DNA of 64,000 nucleotides from Vulcanimicrobiota bacterium (GTDB lineage Bacteria; Vulcanimicrobiota; Vulcanimicrobiia; Vulcanimicrobiales; Vulcanimicrobiaceae), in assembly GCA_027306785.1 (NCBI GenBank), contig DAHUZB010000009.1, positions 186,001 to 250,000 on the forward strand. Reading direction: 5' to 3'. Below, in pieces: positions 26,385 through 35,052 of the stretch. Position 1 is the stretch's first letter. Each line of letters opens with the position of its first letter. Below the pieces are notes generated by a model, which was not told where the DNA came from, did not search any database, and saw only the letters and a program-made list of their open reading frames with translations. Position numbers and translations under genes: made by a program.

Positions 26385-26726
26385 ATGGAAACCGTGCTCG
26401 AAATTCACCTCGTCGTCGCGTTTCTGCTCGCGCTCTGCGCCGTGATCTTCAGCTGGAGCGTCATGGGGCGTCGTGTCGTCAACGCGGTGGCCGGACTGCA
26501 GTTCGTCGTCGGCCTCGTCGCCGCGGGCATGCTCGGTAAGAATGCGCCGCCGGCGGTGTGGGGGCATCTGCTCGTCGGCCTGCTGATCCTCGGCGCGTAC
26601 GGGATGGCGATGGGCGCCGGTAAGCGTGAAGGCGGCGCGGGGCGTGCGCTCGTGTTCTCGATCGTCGGCTTCGTGCTGGTCTTCGCCAACATCTGGCTCG
26701 GCCTGCACATGGCCGGACGCATGTAG
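26385..26726 (+). CDS. Small integral membrane protein
   Basis: The ATG at 26385 has AGAAGGA upstream and was preferred to an earlier in-frame ATG at 26361. The 113-residue protein has about four membrane helices: LEIHLVVAFLLALCAVIFSW, VVNAVAGLQFVVGLVAAGML, WGHLLVGLLILGAYGMAMGA and ALVFSIVGFVLVFANIWLGL. No catalytic motif is visible and I do not assign a family. It is followed after 1 nt by the GerMN gene and probably shares its transcript. Confidence 0.7.
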   Translation: METVLEIHLVVAFLLALCAVIFSWSVMGRRVVNAVAGLQFVVGLVAAGMLGKNAPPAVWGHLLVGLLILGAYGMAMGAGKREGGAGRALVFSIVGFVLVFANIWLGLHMAGRM

Positions 26727-26727
26727 C

Positions 26728-27249
26728 GTGAAACCGCGCACGGCACTCCTCTTACTCCTGATCTTCGTCGCCGTCGCGTTCGGCACGTGGAAGTTTCTCT
26801 CGTCGCGGGCTCCCGGTGTGGGCGATCACCTCGACGTCTATTACACGAAGCTCGACGGCACGACGCTCGGCCGCTGGACCGTTTCGATGCGGCCGCCCGA
26901 ACCGGGCGAGAGCGCGGCGGAACACCTGCACAACACCGTGCTTTACGCGGCGGTGCAGGCGGTTGCCGGTCCGCCGAGCGACGTAGCCGCCATTCGCTTT
27001 CCGCCGGGAACTCACGTGCTCGGCGTAGGCGTTAATGGATCGACGGCAACGGTCGATCTTTCAAAGGACGTCGAGACACAGAGCGGCGGATCGTTCGGGG
27101 AGACCGGAGAGTTCAAAGAACTCGTCTACACCGTCACCGGCATTCCCACGATCGACGCCGTGCAGGTTACGATCGAAGGCAGCCGAGTCGCCACGCTGCC
27201 GGGGGGACACGTTGAACTCGATACGCCGCTTCGTCGCTCGGACTTCTAG
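26728..27249 (+). CDS. GerMN domain protein, membrane-anchored
   Basis: The start is GTG 26728, one base after the previous stop. The 173-residue protein has one N-terminal hydrophobic segment (TALLLLLIFVAVAFGTW) and a GerMN domain covering almost all the rest: LDVYYTKLDG at the start, a helix HNTVLYAAVQAVAGPP, FPPGTHVLGVGVNGSTATVDLSKD, and the closing FKELVYTVTGIPTIDAVQVTIEG. GerMN proteins occur with cell-wall amidases in Terrabacteria and are thought to bind peptidoglycan or organise its enzymes. The next gene starts inside this one (38-nt overlap) and is such an amidase. The acting site should be the periplasmic side of the inner membrane. Confidence 0.85.
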   Translation: MKPRTALLLLLIFVAVAFGTWKFLSSRAPGVGDHLDVYYTKLDGTTLGRWTVSMRPPEPGESAAEHLHNTVLYAAVQAVAGPPSDVAAIRFPPGTHVLGVGVNGSTATVDLSKDVETQSGGSFGETGEFKELVYTVTGIPTIDAVQVTIEGSRVATLPGGHVELDTPLRRSDF

Positions 27250-29215
27250 TCTCGTCGCCTGCGCGGTACTGCTCGCGACCGGCGCGGCACGTGCGGGATC
27301 GGCATCGTATCTCTTCGAGGGGCGTCCACTCGCCTTCACCCATCTGTCGCACGCGGCGGGCGCGGCCGCGGTCGGTATCAACGACCCGGGACTGCGCTCG
27401 CTTCTTCGCTCGCTCGGTGCACTGATCACCTGGCGCCCCGGTGAGCGCTACGTGCTCATCACGACCGCTCAGGCGCAGATCATCAGCTTCTCGGTCGGCG
27501 ATCGCAGCTACGACGTGGGCCCGCTCACGTCGAACGCGCACTTTGCGCCGTATTTGCTCGGGACGGAAGTTTATCTGCCGTTCGCCGATCTGCTGCACGC
27601 GCTCTCGCTCGCTCCCGAACGCGACGGCGGTACCACCGTGCTCGAGCGCGAGTTGACCTCGATCGACGTGCGCGGATCGGGCGGCGAGGCGATCGTGGTG
27701 GCGCGCGGCGCGGGCTCGCTCACCGGACACCTCGTGCACGAGGGCGCGAGCAGTCTGGTCTATGAATTCGACGGCGTCGGCTCCACGCTCGCGGGTACGC
27801 GCAGCGTGAACGCGGGCGGCGTGCGCTCGCTCGATGTCCGCGTCGCCGGCAGCGTCCGCGCACCCAAGACGTTCGTGACCCTCGCGCTCGCCCCGGGCAC
27901 CAAACACGATCCTCCGCGCAGCAATAACGGCGACTTCGAGCTCGCCTTCGGCGCCGCGGGCAGCGCGCCGCCGCTCCTCGCCGGAGCATCCGCGCCGGTC
28001 GCGGTCGCGCAACCGACGGCGGCTCCCGCGGCCTTTGCGACCGACACGCCGCTGCCCGGTCCCTCGCTCGCGCCCGATGCCTCCGCATCGACCCCTGCAT
28101 CCGCCGCCGCGCCCCAGGGCGTCGCGACGGTGGGAACCGTGAGCGTGGCGACGACGGCGACCGGCGCGACCGTGACGATTCCCGTCACCGGGAATGCGCA
28201 GTTCGCCTGGCATCGTCTGCGCGCGCCGGACAATCGCTTTTGGATCGACATCTCGAACGCACAACTCGCAAGCGGACCGGTCGACCAGGCCGAAGCCGAT
28301 CCGGTCACGGCGCTGCGCGTGCGGCAGAACGATGCGCAGACGGTGCGCGTCGCGCTCTCGGTAGACGGTGCGAAAGATATCAGCGTCTCGCCGTCGGCCA
28401 CCGGCATCGTGATCGGCGTCGGCAACGACGTTGTCGCCGACGCGCCGCGTTTCGGCTCCGGCAGCGTCGGCACGCTCGTCTCGTCGAACGAACCGCAGCC
28501 GCTCGTGACGCCGGTACCGCCGGATGAATACGGCGAGTACCCCTCGATCGCCGATGCCGATTGGAAATTCGGGCCGCCCTCCGCGTACGTTCCGACCAAT
28601 CCGAAGTTGATCGTGATCGATCCGGGGCACGGCGGGGCGGATATCGGCAGCACCCGCAACGGCGTCACCGAAGCCTCGCTCACGCTCGACATGGCCAAGC
28701 GCCTGCAGGCGATTCTCGTGGCGCGCGGCTGGCAGGTTCAGCTCACGCACGATACCAACGTCGATGTCAAGCGCACGGCGCAGAGTTCGCAGGAAGCGAT
28801 CTCCGACGGCTATCACTCGACCGACGCGCAGGATCTGCAAGCGCGCGACGATATCGCGAACAACGCGGGCGCACGCCTCTTCGTGAGCATTCACGTAAAC
28901 GCGTTCATCAATAGCGGGCCGTCCGGAACCACGACGTATTATTCGAAACCGAGCGATGTGGCGCTCGCGCAGATCGTGCAGCGCGATCTCGGCGCGAATC
29001 TTGGCACCAAAAACGACGGCATCATCAAGAGCCGCCTCTACGTTACCCTGCACGCCAAGATGCCCGCGGTCCTCATCGAGACCGCGTTCATCTCCAACCC
29101 GGACGACTTCGCGAAGCTCACCTCGCCCGATTGGCGGCAGAAGGTAGCCGAGACGATCGCCGACGGCATCGATCAGTACACGGCTCGGTATCCGGTCCAG
29201 AGCGCCAATCAATGA
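27212..29215 (+). CDS. N-acetylmuramoyl-L-alanine amidase (Amidase_3), exported
   Basis: TTG 27212, behind GGGGGGAC, is chosen because it begins a signal peptide (NSIRRFVARTSSLVACAVLLATGAARA); the frame is open upstream but within the GerMN gene. The 667-residue protein has a copper-amine-oxidase-N/stalk-like region (about 25-150), an AMIN-type beta-domain (about 300-400), and Amidase_3 (about 465-660). The zinc ligands are the His of DPGHGG, the Glu of GVTEAS and the His of SIHVNA; the catalytic Glu is in VLIETAFISN. The enzyme cuts the amide bond between the glycan and the stem peptide in peptidoglycan. It overlaps murI by ATGA, giving a coherent cell-wall block. Confidence 0.92.
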   Translation: MNSIRRFVARTSSLVACAVLLATGAARAGSASYLFEGRPLAFTHLSHAAGAAAVGINDPGLRSLLRSLGALITWRPGERYVLITTAQAQIISFSVGDRSYDVGPLTSNAHFAPYLLGTEVYLPFADLLHALSLAPERDGGTTVLERELTSIDVRGSGGEAIVVARGAGSLTGHLVHEGASSLVYEFDGVGSTLAGTRSVNAGGVRSLDVRVAGSVRAPKTFVTLALAPGTKHDPPRSNNGDFELAFGAAGSAPPLLAGASAPVAVAQPTAAPAAFATDTPLPGPSLAPDASASTPASAAAPQGVATVGTVSVATTATGATVTIPVTGNAQFAWHRLRAPDNRFWIDISNAQLASGPVDQAEADPVTALRVRQNDAQTVRVALSVDGAKDISVSPSATGIVIGVGNDVVADAPRFGSGSVGTLVSSNEPQPLVTPVPPDEYGEYPSIADADWKFGPPSAYVPTNPKLIVIDPGHGGADIGSTRNGVTEASLTLDMAKRLQAILVARGWQVQLTHDTNVDVKRTAQSSQEAISDGYHSTDAQDLQARDDIANNAGARLFVSIHVNAFINSGPSGTTTYYSKPSDVALAQIVQRDLGANLGTKNDGIIKSRLYVTLHAKMPAVLIETAFISNPDDFAKLTSPDWRQKVAETIADGIDQYTARYPVQSANQ

Positions 29216-30009
29216 TCGGGCTCTTCGATTCGGGGCTCGGCGGGCTCACCGTCGTGCGTCGCGTGCGCGAGTTGCTGCCGCGCGCCGATCTGCTCTTCTT
29301 CGCGGATCAGGCGCACGTGCCGTACGGCGATCGCACGCCCGACGACCTGGATCGCCTGATGCGCGCGAACATCGCATGGCTCGATGCCCGCGGCGTCGAT
29401 CGCATCGTGGTCGCGTGCAACACCTCGTGCGCGATCGCCGACACCTACGGGTGGCCCACGGTACGCGCCGAGATCTTCGATCTGATCGATTCCGCGGTGA
29501 TCGCCGTGCGGCGTACGAACGCGCGCCGGATCGGCGTCGTCGCGACGGCGGCGACCATTCGCTCGGGGGCCTACGGGCGTCGCCTGCGCGCCGCTCTTCC
29601 GGGCAGTGAGGTGTGGGAGGTCGCCGCGCCGACGCTCGTACCGCTGGTCGAAGCGGGGAAGATCGCGGGCGACGAGCCGCGCGCCGCGGTCGCCGAGGCG
29701 TGCGCGCACCTGCCGCGCGAGCTCGATGCGGTGGTGCTCGCCTGCACGCATTTTCCGGTGCTCGCCGAGCACTTCACCGCCGCACTCGGCGCGCACGTTC
29801 CGCAGATCGATCCGGCGTTGGTTCAGGCGGAGCGCGTGGCGCAAGCCGTCGAGCGCGCGGGGATGACGGCGGAGGCGGGTAGGACGCGCTACGTGACCAA
29901 CGGTGACGCGGCGCTCTTCGCGCCGAACGTCGCGCGCATCACGGGCGAGGCGAATCCCTCAGTCGAAGAGTTCGCGGCGCCGGCGTTCGAGTTCGACGGT
30001 CGCGCTTAA
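29212..30009 (+). CDS. murI: Glutamate racemase
   Basis: The 265-residue protein starts at 29212 with [19 protein letters not shown], followed by [11 protein letters not shown]. The two catalytic cysteines are C69 in ACNTSC and C178 in LACTHFP; the C-terminus has VTNGD, a typical end. The enzyme supplies D-glutamate for peptidoglycan, consistent with the coupled amidase and GerMN genes upstream. The start codon overlaps the amidase stop. The 3' end is unusual: its last ~51 bp overlap the 3' end of the convergent chemoreceptor-like gene. Confidence 0.96.
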   Translation: MIGLFDSGLGGLTVVRRVRELLPRADLLFFADQAHVPYGDRTPDDLDRLMRANIAWLDARGVDRIVVACNTSCAIADTYGWPTVRAEIFDLIDSAVIAVRRTNARRIGVVATAATIRSGAYGRRLRAALPGSEVWEVAAPTLVPLVEAGKIAGDEPRAAVAEACAHLPRELDAVVLACTHFPVLAEHFTAALGAHVPQIDPALVQAERVAQAVERAGMTAEAGRTRYVTNGDAALFAPNVARITGEANPSVEEFAAPAFEFDGRA

Positions 30010-32646
30010 CGCCTCGCGGCTGTCGCGGGCGTGCGAATCGACCAGCTGCGCCATCTGCGCATAATCGCCGTACATCGCATACGCACGCGCCGCTTCGTCG
30101 TCGGCGGCGTCGTGCGCTTGCTCGAGCGTGAACTGCGCCGAGTTCGCAAAGTGCTCGATGCGTCCGAACGCTTCTTGCGCGAGCCGCGCCTGACGCGCGC
30201 TCTGCTCGGCCTTCGCGACGCCGCTCTCGATCGCGACCGCCGCCGATTTGCCGCGTGACTCGAGATCGGCGAGCACCTTGCGAATGCCGATCGTCGATGC
30301 CTTGGTCTTGTCGGCGAGGCCGCGCACCTCGCCCGCTACGACGTTGAAGCCCTTGCCGTGCTCGCCCGCGCGCGCCGCTTCGATCGCGGCGTTGAGCGCG
30401 AGCAAGTTGGTCTTGTCGGAGACCGATCGCACCAGGTTGATGATCTCGAAGATTTGCTGCATCGATTTCGCGAATTTCTCGAGCGCGCTGCGGCTCTGCT
30501 CGGCCATCGTCGAGAGCACGTTGATCGTGTCGATCAGCGAGCGTACCGTATCGCGCATCACGCGTACCTGCGGCGCGACCTCCTGAAAGCGGGCGCTCAG
30601 CGCGTCGAATTCCTTGGCGAGCGCGCGGTTGGAATCGCTCAGCGACTGCGCCTGCCCGGCGAGGCCGTTGAGGCTCGCGATCTGCGAGCGTGATTGCGTG
30701 GCGATCGTGTCGCCGGTCGCGCGCACCGCATTGACCGAGCGATCCATCGCCTCGACGATGTCGGTGAGCGAGAACGCCTGCGTCGCGGAGGGAGCCGCAC
30801 TTTGCTCCGGTTGCCGGCGCGGGCGCCAGGCATCGAGGGTGCGATTGAGCAGATGGCGGTAAATATCGGTCGGAAAGAGCGGCTCCATGCGCTCCCATAC
30901 GAAGCGCGCCGTCTTCACGAACGCTTCGCGCTCGGCCGCTTCGAGATCGACGATCTCGAGATGCTTGCGCAGCTCCGCGACGGCGGCGAGTTCGTCCTCG
31001 GCGGCGATGCGGCGATGCGCGGCGGTCGCCTCGCGGAAGGCGTGATCGAGAATCTCGCGATCCTCGCTCGGCAGCGCGCGCCAACGCTCGACGTTCGCGA
31101 GTACGACCTGCGTGTTGTAGGTATGATTCGAGAGCGTAAGGTAGCGCTGCACTTCGTAGAGGCGAGCGCCGAGAATGTTGGCGAGCGGGTTCTCCTGGGC
31201 GTCCACCTCGTGCTGCTGCAGCGAGCGATAGACGTCGTTGAACGCGATCACGCGCGGCGATGCGCCGAGGGCATGCATGAGCGCGAGATAGACGACCGAA
31301 TCCTGAATGCGCACGCGCATGCGCCGCATGTCTTCGGGTCCGCGGATCGGCCGCACGGAATTGGTAAAGTGGCGCATGCCGTTCTCGAAGTACGCGACGC
31401 CGTGCAGCCCGAACGATTCGAACGAGGAGAGCATGTGGGCGCCGAGCGGTCCGTCGAGCAGCGCGTGGGCGGCGGCGCGATCTTTGAAGACGAACGGGAG
31501 ATCGAGCAGCTGCGCGAGCGGGAGCAGGGCGCCCGCCACGAACGTGGTGACGCTCACCATGTCGAGTTCGCCCGAGCGTACGCGCAGGAGCGCTTCTTGC
31601 TCGCTGCCCCCGGTGAACGGGATCTCGAGTTCGATGCGCAAGCGGCCGCCGGAGAGTTCCGACGCGCGTTTCGCAACGTGCTCCCAGGCGCGCGAAGGCG
31701 GATAGCCGGGCGGCAGCAGCGTCGCCACCTTGATCGTGGTGTGCTCGCTCGTCGGCGCGGCGGTGCGCGCGCGAGAGATGTAGGCGATCTCGGCGCCGTA
31801 ATAGGCGAGGCGCTGCGTCGCGAAAGCGGATTCGAGCGCACCGCGACCTTGCGCCGCGGCGATGTTCGCGAGCGCGTCGGTCTCCTTGCGCATGCGATCG
31901 GCACCGTTTGCGTGCTCGCGTCCGGTGACGACTGAGCGATCGATGCCGACCGAGAGATCGGCGGCGAGTTCGGCGATCTCGGCGAGCGACATACGGGCCA
32001 TCTCCGCGAGCGGAGCGGATTCGGCCGAACGTTCGGCATTGGCGCGCACCGCGCGGATCGTCTCTTCGGCTTCGCGCTGAATCTCCACGACGAGCGTCTT
32101 GATTGCCGAGGTCGACTCGCTCGTCGTCTTGGCGAGGCGTCCGACTTCGCCCGCGACGACGGCGAAACCGAGGCCGTGGGTGCCCGCGCGCGCGGCTTCG
32201 ATCGCGGCGTTGAGCGCGAGCAGTTGCGTCTCGTCGGAGACGTCCTCCACGAATTCGGTCATGCGGCCGATCTCGCTCATCAGGCGCCCGAAATCGTCCA
32301 TGGCATCGGCGGTGTTGGCGGAGAGCTCCGCGAGCTGCTGCACGGAGGTGAGCAGATGCTCGATCACCTCGAACGAGTCGCCGAGATCGGATGCCGCGGC
32401 GCGGGCCGATGCTTGTGCGCCGTGCAGCCGTTCGGCGGTCTCGCGCGAGGCGACCGCCAAGGTGCCCGCGGTATCGGAGAGCGCGACCATCAGCGTGGTC
32501 TGCTCCTGCGCGGTCGCGGCGATCGCTTCGGATGCGTGGCGCACGGCCTCGACCGCGGCGGAGATGCTCGCGTTGAAACGATCGAATTGCGCGTCGTGTG
32601 GGCGCGCGACGCCACCAGTCATTCTCCGGCTACTACGGATGGGCAC
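29959..32646 (-). CDS. Soluble chemoreceptor-like protein: MCP signalling domain - DctP domain - MCP signalling domain
   Basis: The 895-residue protein (GTG 32646 after GGCAGGAA) has no signal peptide or membrane helix. Residues ~1-290 form a chemoreceptor signalling helix pair with the tip [20 protein letters not shown]. Residues ~303-610 are a TRAP-type DctP solute-binding domain: [14 protein letters not shown], then [12 protein letters not shown] (containing the family's ligand-binding Arg), [20 protein letters not shown] and YEVQRYL. Residues ~640-890 form a second signalling domain with [20 protein letters not shown]. DctP normally binds carboxylates in the periplasm; here it would be cytoplasmic. 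No CheA, CheW or DctQM genes are in the window. A cytoplasmic sensor of carboxylates is inferred. Confidence 0.85.
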   Translation of the reverse strand: MPIRSSRRMTGGVARPHDAQFDRFNASISAAVEAVRHASEAIAATAQEQTTLMVALSDTAGTLAVASRETAERLHGAQASARAAASDLGDSFEVIEHLLTSVQQLAELSANTADAMDDFGRLMSEIGRMTEFVEDVSDETQLLALNAAIEAARAGTHGLGFAVVAGEVGRLAKTTSESTSAIKTLVVEIQREAEETIRAVRANAERSAESAPLAEMARMSLAEIAELAADLSVGIDRSVVTGREHANGADRMRKETDALANIAAAQGRGALESAFATQRLAYYGAEIAYISRARTAAPTSEHTTIKVATLLPPGYPPSRAWEHVAKRASELSGGRLRIELEIPFTGGSEQEALLRVRSGELDMVSVTTFVAGALLPLAQLLDLPFVFKDRAAAHALLDGPLGAHMLSSFESFGLHGVAYFENGMRHFTNSVRPIRGPEDMRRMRVRIQDSVVYLALMHALGASPRVIAFNDVYRSLQQHEVDAQENPLANILGARLYEVQRYLTLSNHTYNTQVVLANVERWRALPSEDREILDHAFREATAAHRRIAAEDELAAVAELRKHLEIVDLEAAEREAFVKTARFVWERMEPLFPTDIYRHLLNRTLDAWRPRRQPEQSAAPSATQAFSLTDIVEAMDRSVNAVRATGDTIATQSRSQIASLNGLAGQAQSLSDSNRALAKEFDALSARFQEVAPQVRVMRDTVRSLIDTINVLSTMAEQSRSALEKFAKSMQQIFEIINLVRSVSDKTNLLALNAAIEAARAGEHGKGFNVVAGEVRGLADKTKASTIGIRKVLADLESRGKSAAVAIESGVAKAEQSARQARLAQEAFGRIEHFANSAQFTLEQAHDAADDEAARAYAMYGDYAQMAQLVDSHARDSREALSATVELERRRRELFD

Positions 32647-32683
32647 CGAGGGTTCCTGCCGTTCGTTTTGTAAAGCTCGGATC

Positions 32684-33352
32684 GTGCGACTCTTGATCGT
32701 CGAAGATGATGAACGTTTGGCGGATGCCCTGCGCCGCGGCCTCGTGGACGAGGGGCACGTGGTCGACTGCGCCGGGGACGGCGTGCTTGCGCGCGATCTC
32801 GCGCTCGACGATGCCTACGACGCGATCGTGCTCGATCTCAATCTCCCCGGCAGCGACGGCCTGAGCGTCCTGCGCGCGGTGCGCGCCGAAGGGATCGCCA
32901 CGCCGATCGTGATCGCAACCTCGCGCGATGAGACGGAGGACGTGGTGGCCGGTCTCGATGCGGGCGCCGACGATTACGTGCGTAAGCCGTTCGCGCTGCG
33001 CGAACTGCTCGCGCGCCTCCGCTCGGTCACGCGGCGCGAGGCGCCGCCCGCCCCGACGCGCCTCGAAGTCGGAAATCTTACCTTCGATCTCGCTACCCGC
33101 CGCGTGCAGCGCGGAACCCGCGGCGTGCAACTGACCGCGCGCGAACTCGCGTTCTTGGAGTATTTCATGCGCAATGCGGGGCGCGTGCTGACGCGTCCGA
33201 TGATCGAGACCGCGCTCTGGGATCGCACGAGCGAGACGACCTCGAACGTCGTCGACGTCTATGTGCGCCGCTTGCGCGTGAAGATCGACGCGGAGGGCGA
33301 GGCGCCGCTCTTTCATACGGTGCGCGGCGTCGGGTATCGGATGGGCGCGTGA
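32684..33352 (+). CDS. OmpR/PhoB-family response regulator
   Basis: The start is GTG 32684, giving [16 protein letters not shown], the standard receiver opening. The 222-residue protein has acidic residues 8-9, phospho-acceptor D51 in [12 protein letters not shown]79 and K101 (RKPFALREL), and then a winged-helix DNA-binding domain (about 125-222) with [22 protein letters not shown] and [14 protein letters not shown]. The gene is divergent from the chemoreceptor-like gene with a 37-nt gap and overlaps the histidine kinase gene by GTGA. It probably controls the efflux genes downstream, which run in the same direction with short gaps. Confidence 0.94.
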   Translation: MRLLIVEDDERLADALRRGLVDEGHVVDCAGDGVLARDLALDDAYDAIVLDLNLPGSDGLSVLRAVRAEGIATPIVIATSRDETEDVVAGLDAGADDYVRKPFALRELLARLRSVTRREAPPAPTRLEVGNLTFDLATRRVQRGTRGVQLTARELAFLEYFMRNAGRVLTRPMIETALWDRTSETTSNVVDVYVRRLRVKIDAEGEAPLFHTVRGVGYRMGA

Positions 33353-34722
33353 CGCTGCGCACGCGCCTCGCCTGGATCTACGGCGTCGCGTTCGCGCTCG
33401 CGGTGCTGCTCTTCGCGTTCGTCTCGCTCGCTTCGATCGACCACGCGCTGCGTCGCTCGCTCGACGAGCGGCTCGCGACCGCGGTCTCCGCCGTAACCGC
33501 GCTCGTCGACGTCCATCATGGCGCGATCGCGTTCGACGACGAGGATCGCGCGCAGATGCAGCAGGCGCTCGCGGGCGCGATGGAAGGCGTCGTCTTCGAC
33601 GCACGCGGACGCGTCGTGGCCGCGACGACGACCGCGATTCCGCCCGCCGTGGTCGCGACGGCGCGCGAAGCGCGCGGCGGCCTCGCGCGCGCGCAGCTGC
33701 GCAGCGGCGGGCACGATCTGCGCGCCGCCTTCAACGCGGTCACGCGCGGATCGACGGTCTTCGGCGTCGTGGCCGTCTGGCAGAGCAGCGATTTCATCGA
33801 CGAGTTCGATCGCGATGCGGCGATCGCGATGGCGCTCGCCGCGCTCGTCCTCGGCGGCGGCGTCATCCTGCTCTCCGCGGGCCTCGCGCGGCGAGCGCTC
33901 GCACCGCTCGAACGCTTCACGACGCTTGCGACCGAGATCGAGGCGCACGATCTCTCGCGCCGCATCGAGCGGCACGAATCGGACGAACTCGGCCGCCTCG
34001 CTTCGGCCTTCGACCGTATGTTGGACCGGTTGCAAGCCGCCTTCGCGCGGCAGCGGCAGTTCACGGCCGACGCGTCGCACGAGTTGCGCGCGCCGCTCGC
34101 GGTGATGCGTACCGAGACCGATGTGGCGCTGGCCAAAGAGCGAAGCGCCGCCGAGTATCGCGCCGCGCTTGAGACGATCGCGGGCGAAGTGGAGCGCATC
34201 GATACGCTGGTGGGCGCGCTGCTGATGGCGGCGCGCGCCGACTCGGCGCAGCTGCAGATCGAGCCGGTCGATGTGGGCGAGATCGCGCTCCTGACGGTGC
34301 AGCGTTTCGCTCCCGCCGCCGCGGCGCGCGGAATCTCGATCGAGACCGATGCGCGCGACGATGCGTTCGTGGAGGGCGACGCGCAGGCGCTCGACCGCGC
34401 GCTCGCCGCGATCCTGCACAATGCACTCGACTTCGCCCGGCACGCGATCGGCGTCGAGGTTCGGCGCAGCGGCGAGCATGTGGAGATCGCGGTCGCCGAC
34501 GACGGGCGCGGCTTCACCGTCGAGGCCCTGGCGCACGGGACGGAGCGCTTCTGGCGGGGCGACTCGGCCCGACGACGCGGCAGCACCGGGCTCGGCCTCT
34601 CGATCGCCGATGCGATCGCGCGGGCGCACGGAGGTGCGCTGCGTCTGACTAACGTCGCACCACACGGCGCTCGCGTAACGATCATCTTGCGTTCATCGCC
34701 GCGTCATCTCGATCGGGCATGA
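33349..34722 (+). CDS. Sensor histidine kinase with periplasmic loop and HAMP domain
   Basis: The start is GTG 33349, overlapping the regulator stop. The 457-residue protein has membrane helix 1 (WIYGVAFALAVLLFAFVSLA), a periplasmic region of about 125 residues without a known fold, and helix 2 (IAMALAALVLGGGVILLSAG). These are followed by a HAMP segment, the HisKA box FTADASHELRAPLAVM with H244, and an ATPase domain with DDGRGFTVEALAHG (G1/F box) and TGLGLSIADAIARAHGG (G2). The kinase would phosphorylate D51 of the adjacent regulator. The position before a PepSY protein and an RND pump suggests envelope stress or a metal or drug stimulus. Confidence 0.94.
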   Translation: MTLRTRLAWIYGVAFALAVLLFAFVSLASIDHALRRSLDERLATAVSAVTALVDVHHGAIAFDDEDRAQMQQALAGAMEGVVFDARGRVVAATTTAIPPAVVATAREARGGLARAQLRSGGHDLRAAFNAVTRGSTVFGVVAVWQSSDFIDEFDRDAAIAMALAALVLGGGVILLSAGLARRALAPLERFTTLATEIEAHDLSRRIERHESDELGRLASAFDRMLDRLQAAFARQRQFTADASHELRAPLAVMRTETDVALAKERSAAEYRAALETIAGEVERIDTLVGALLMAARADSAQLQIEPVDVGEIALLTVQRFAPAAAARGISIETDARDDAFVEGDAQALDRALAAILHNALDFARHAIGVEVRRSGEHVEIAVADDGRGFTVEALAHGTERFWRGDSARRRGSTGLGLSIADAIARAHGGALRLTNVAPHGARVTIILRSSPRHLDRA

Positions 34723-34729
34723 TAGCCCC

Positions 34730-35035
34730 ATGAAACGCTTCACCATCACCGCGGCGCTCGCACTCGCCGCATCGTTCGGCATCGCATCGGCCGCGACGCC
34801 GATGCCGCTCCAAGGCTCGCACTATCTCCCGCAAGCAAAGGTTACGCCTGCAAAAGCTCGCGCGATCGCGCTGGCTAAAGAGCACGGAACGATCGTCGAT
34901 CAGGAACTGGAGAAGGAAGGCGGCAGCCTGCGCTACAGCTTCGACGTCAAGGTCGGTTCGGTCGTTCATGAAGTCGGCGTCGACGCGGTCAGCGGCAAGA
35001 TCGTCGAAGACTCCATCGATCACGGCAACGATTAG
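34730..35035 (+). CDS. Exported PepSY-domain protein
   Basis: The 101-residue protein has a signal peptide (MKRFTITAALALAASFGIASA) and one PepSY domain: VTPAKARAIALAKEHGTIVDQELEKEGGSLRYSFDV, then VHEVGVDAVSGKIVEDS. PepSY proteins are often encoded beside two-component systems and act in the periplasm, some as inhibitors or sensors. It lies 7 nt after the kinase gene and 17 nt before the RND gene, so it is probably part of this transcript. Confidence 0.88.
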   Translation: MKRFTITAALALAASFGIASAATPMPLQGSHYLPQAKVTPAKARAIALAKEHGTIVDQELEKEGGSLRYSFDVKVGSVVHEVGVDAVSGKIVEDSIDHGND

Positions 35036-35052
35036 CCGATAGGGGTCGTATC

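Noticed and set aside
27167-29212. Long antisense reading frame (681 codons) opposite the amidase gene
   Set aside because: Its product is Arg/Gly/Val-rich without domains. High-GC codon use leaves such antisense frames open throughout the window, while the sense strand encodes a clear Amidase_3.
29959-32646. DctP domain as part of a TRAP transporter
   Set aside because: There is no signal peptide and no DctQ or DctM gene nearby; the domain is fused on both sides to signalling helices.
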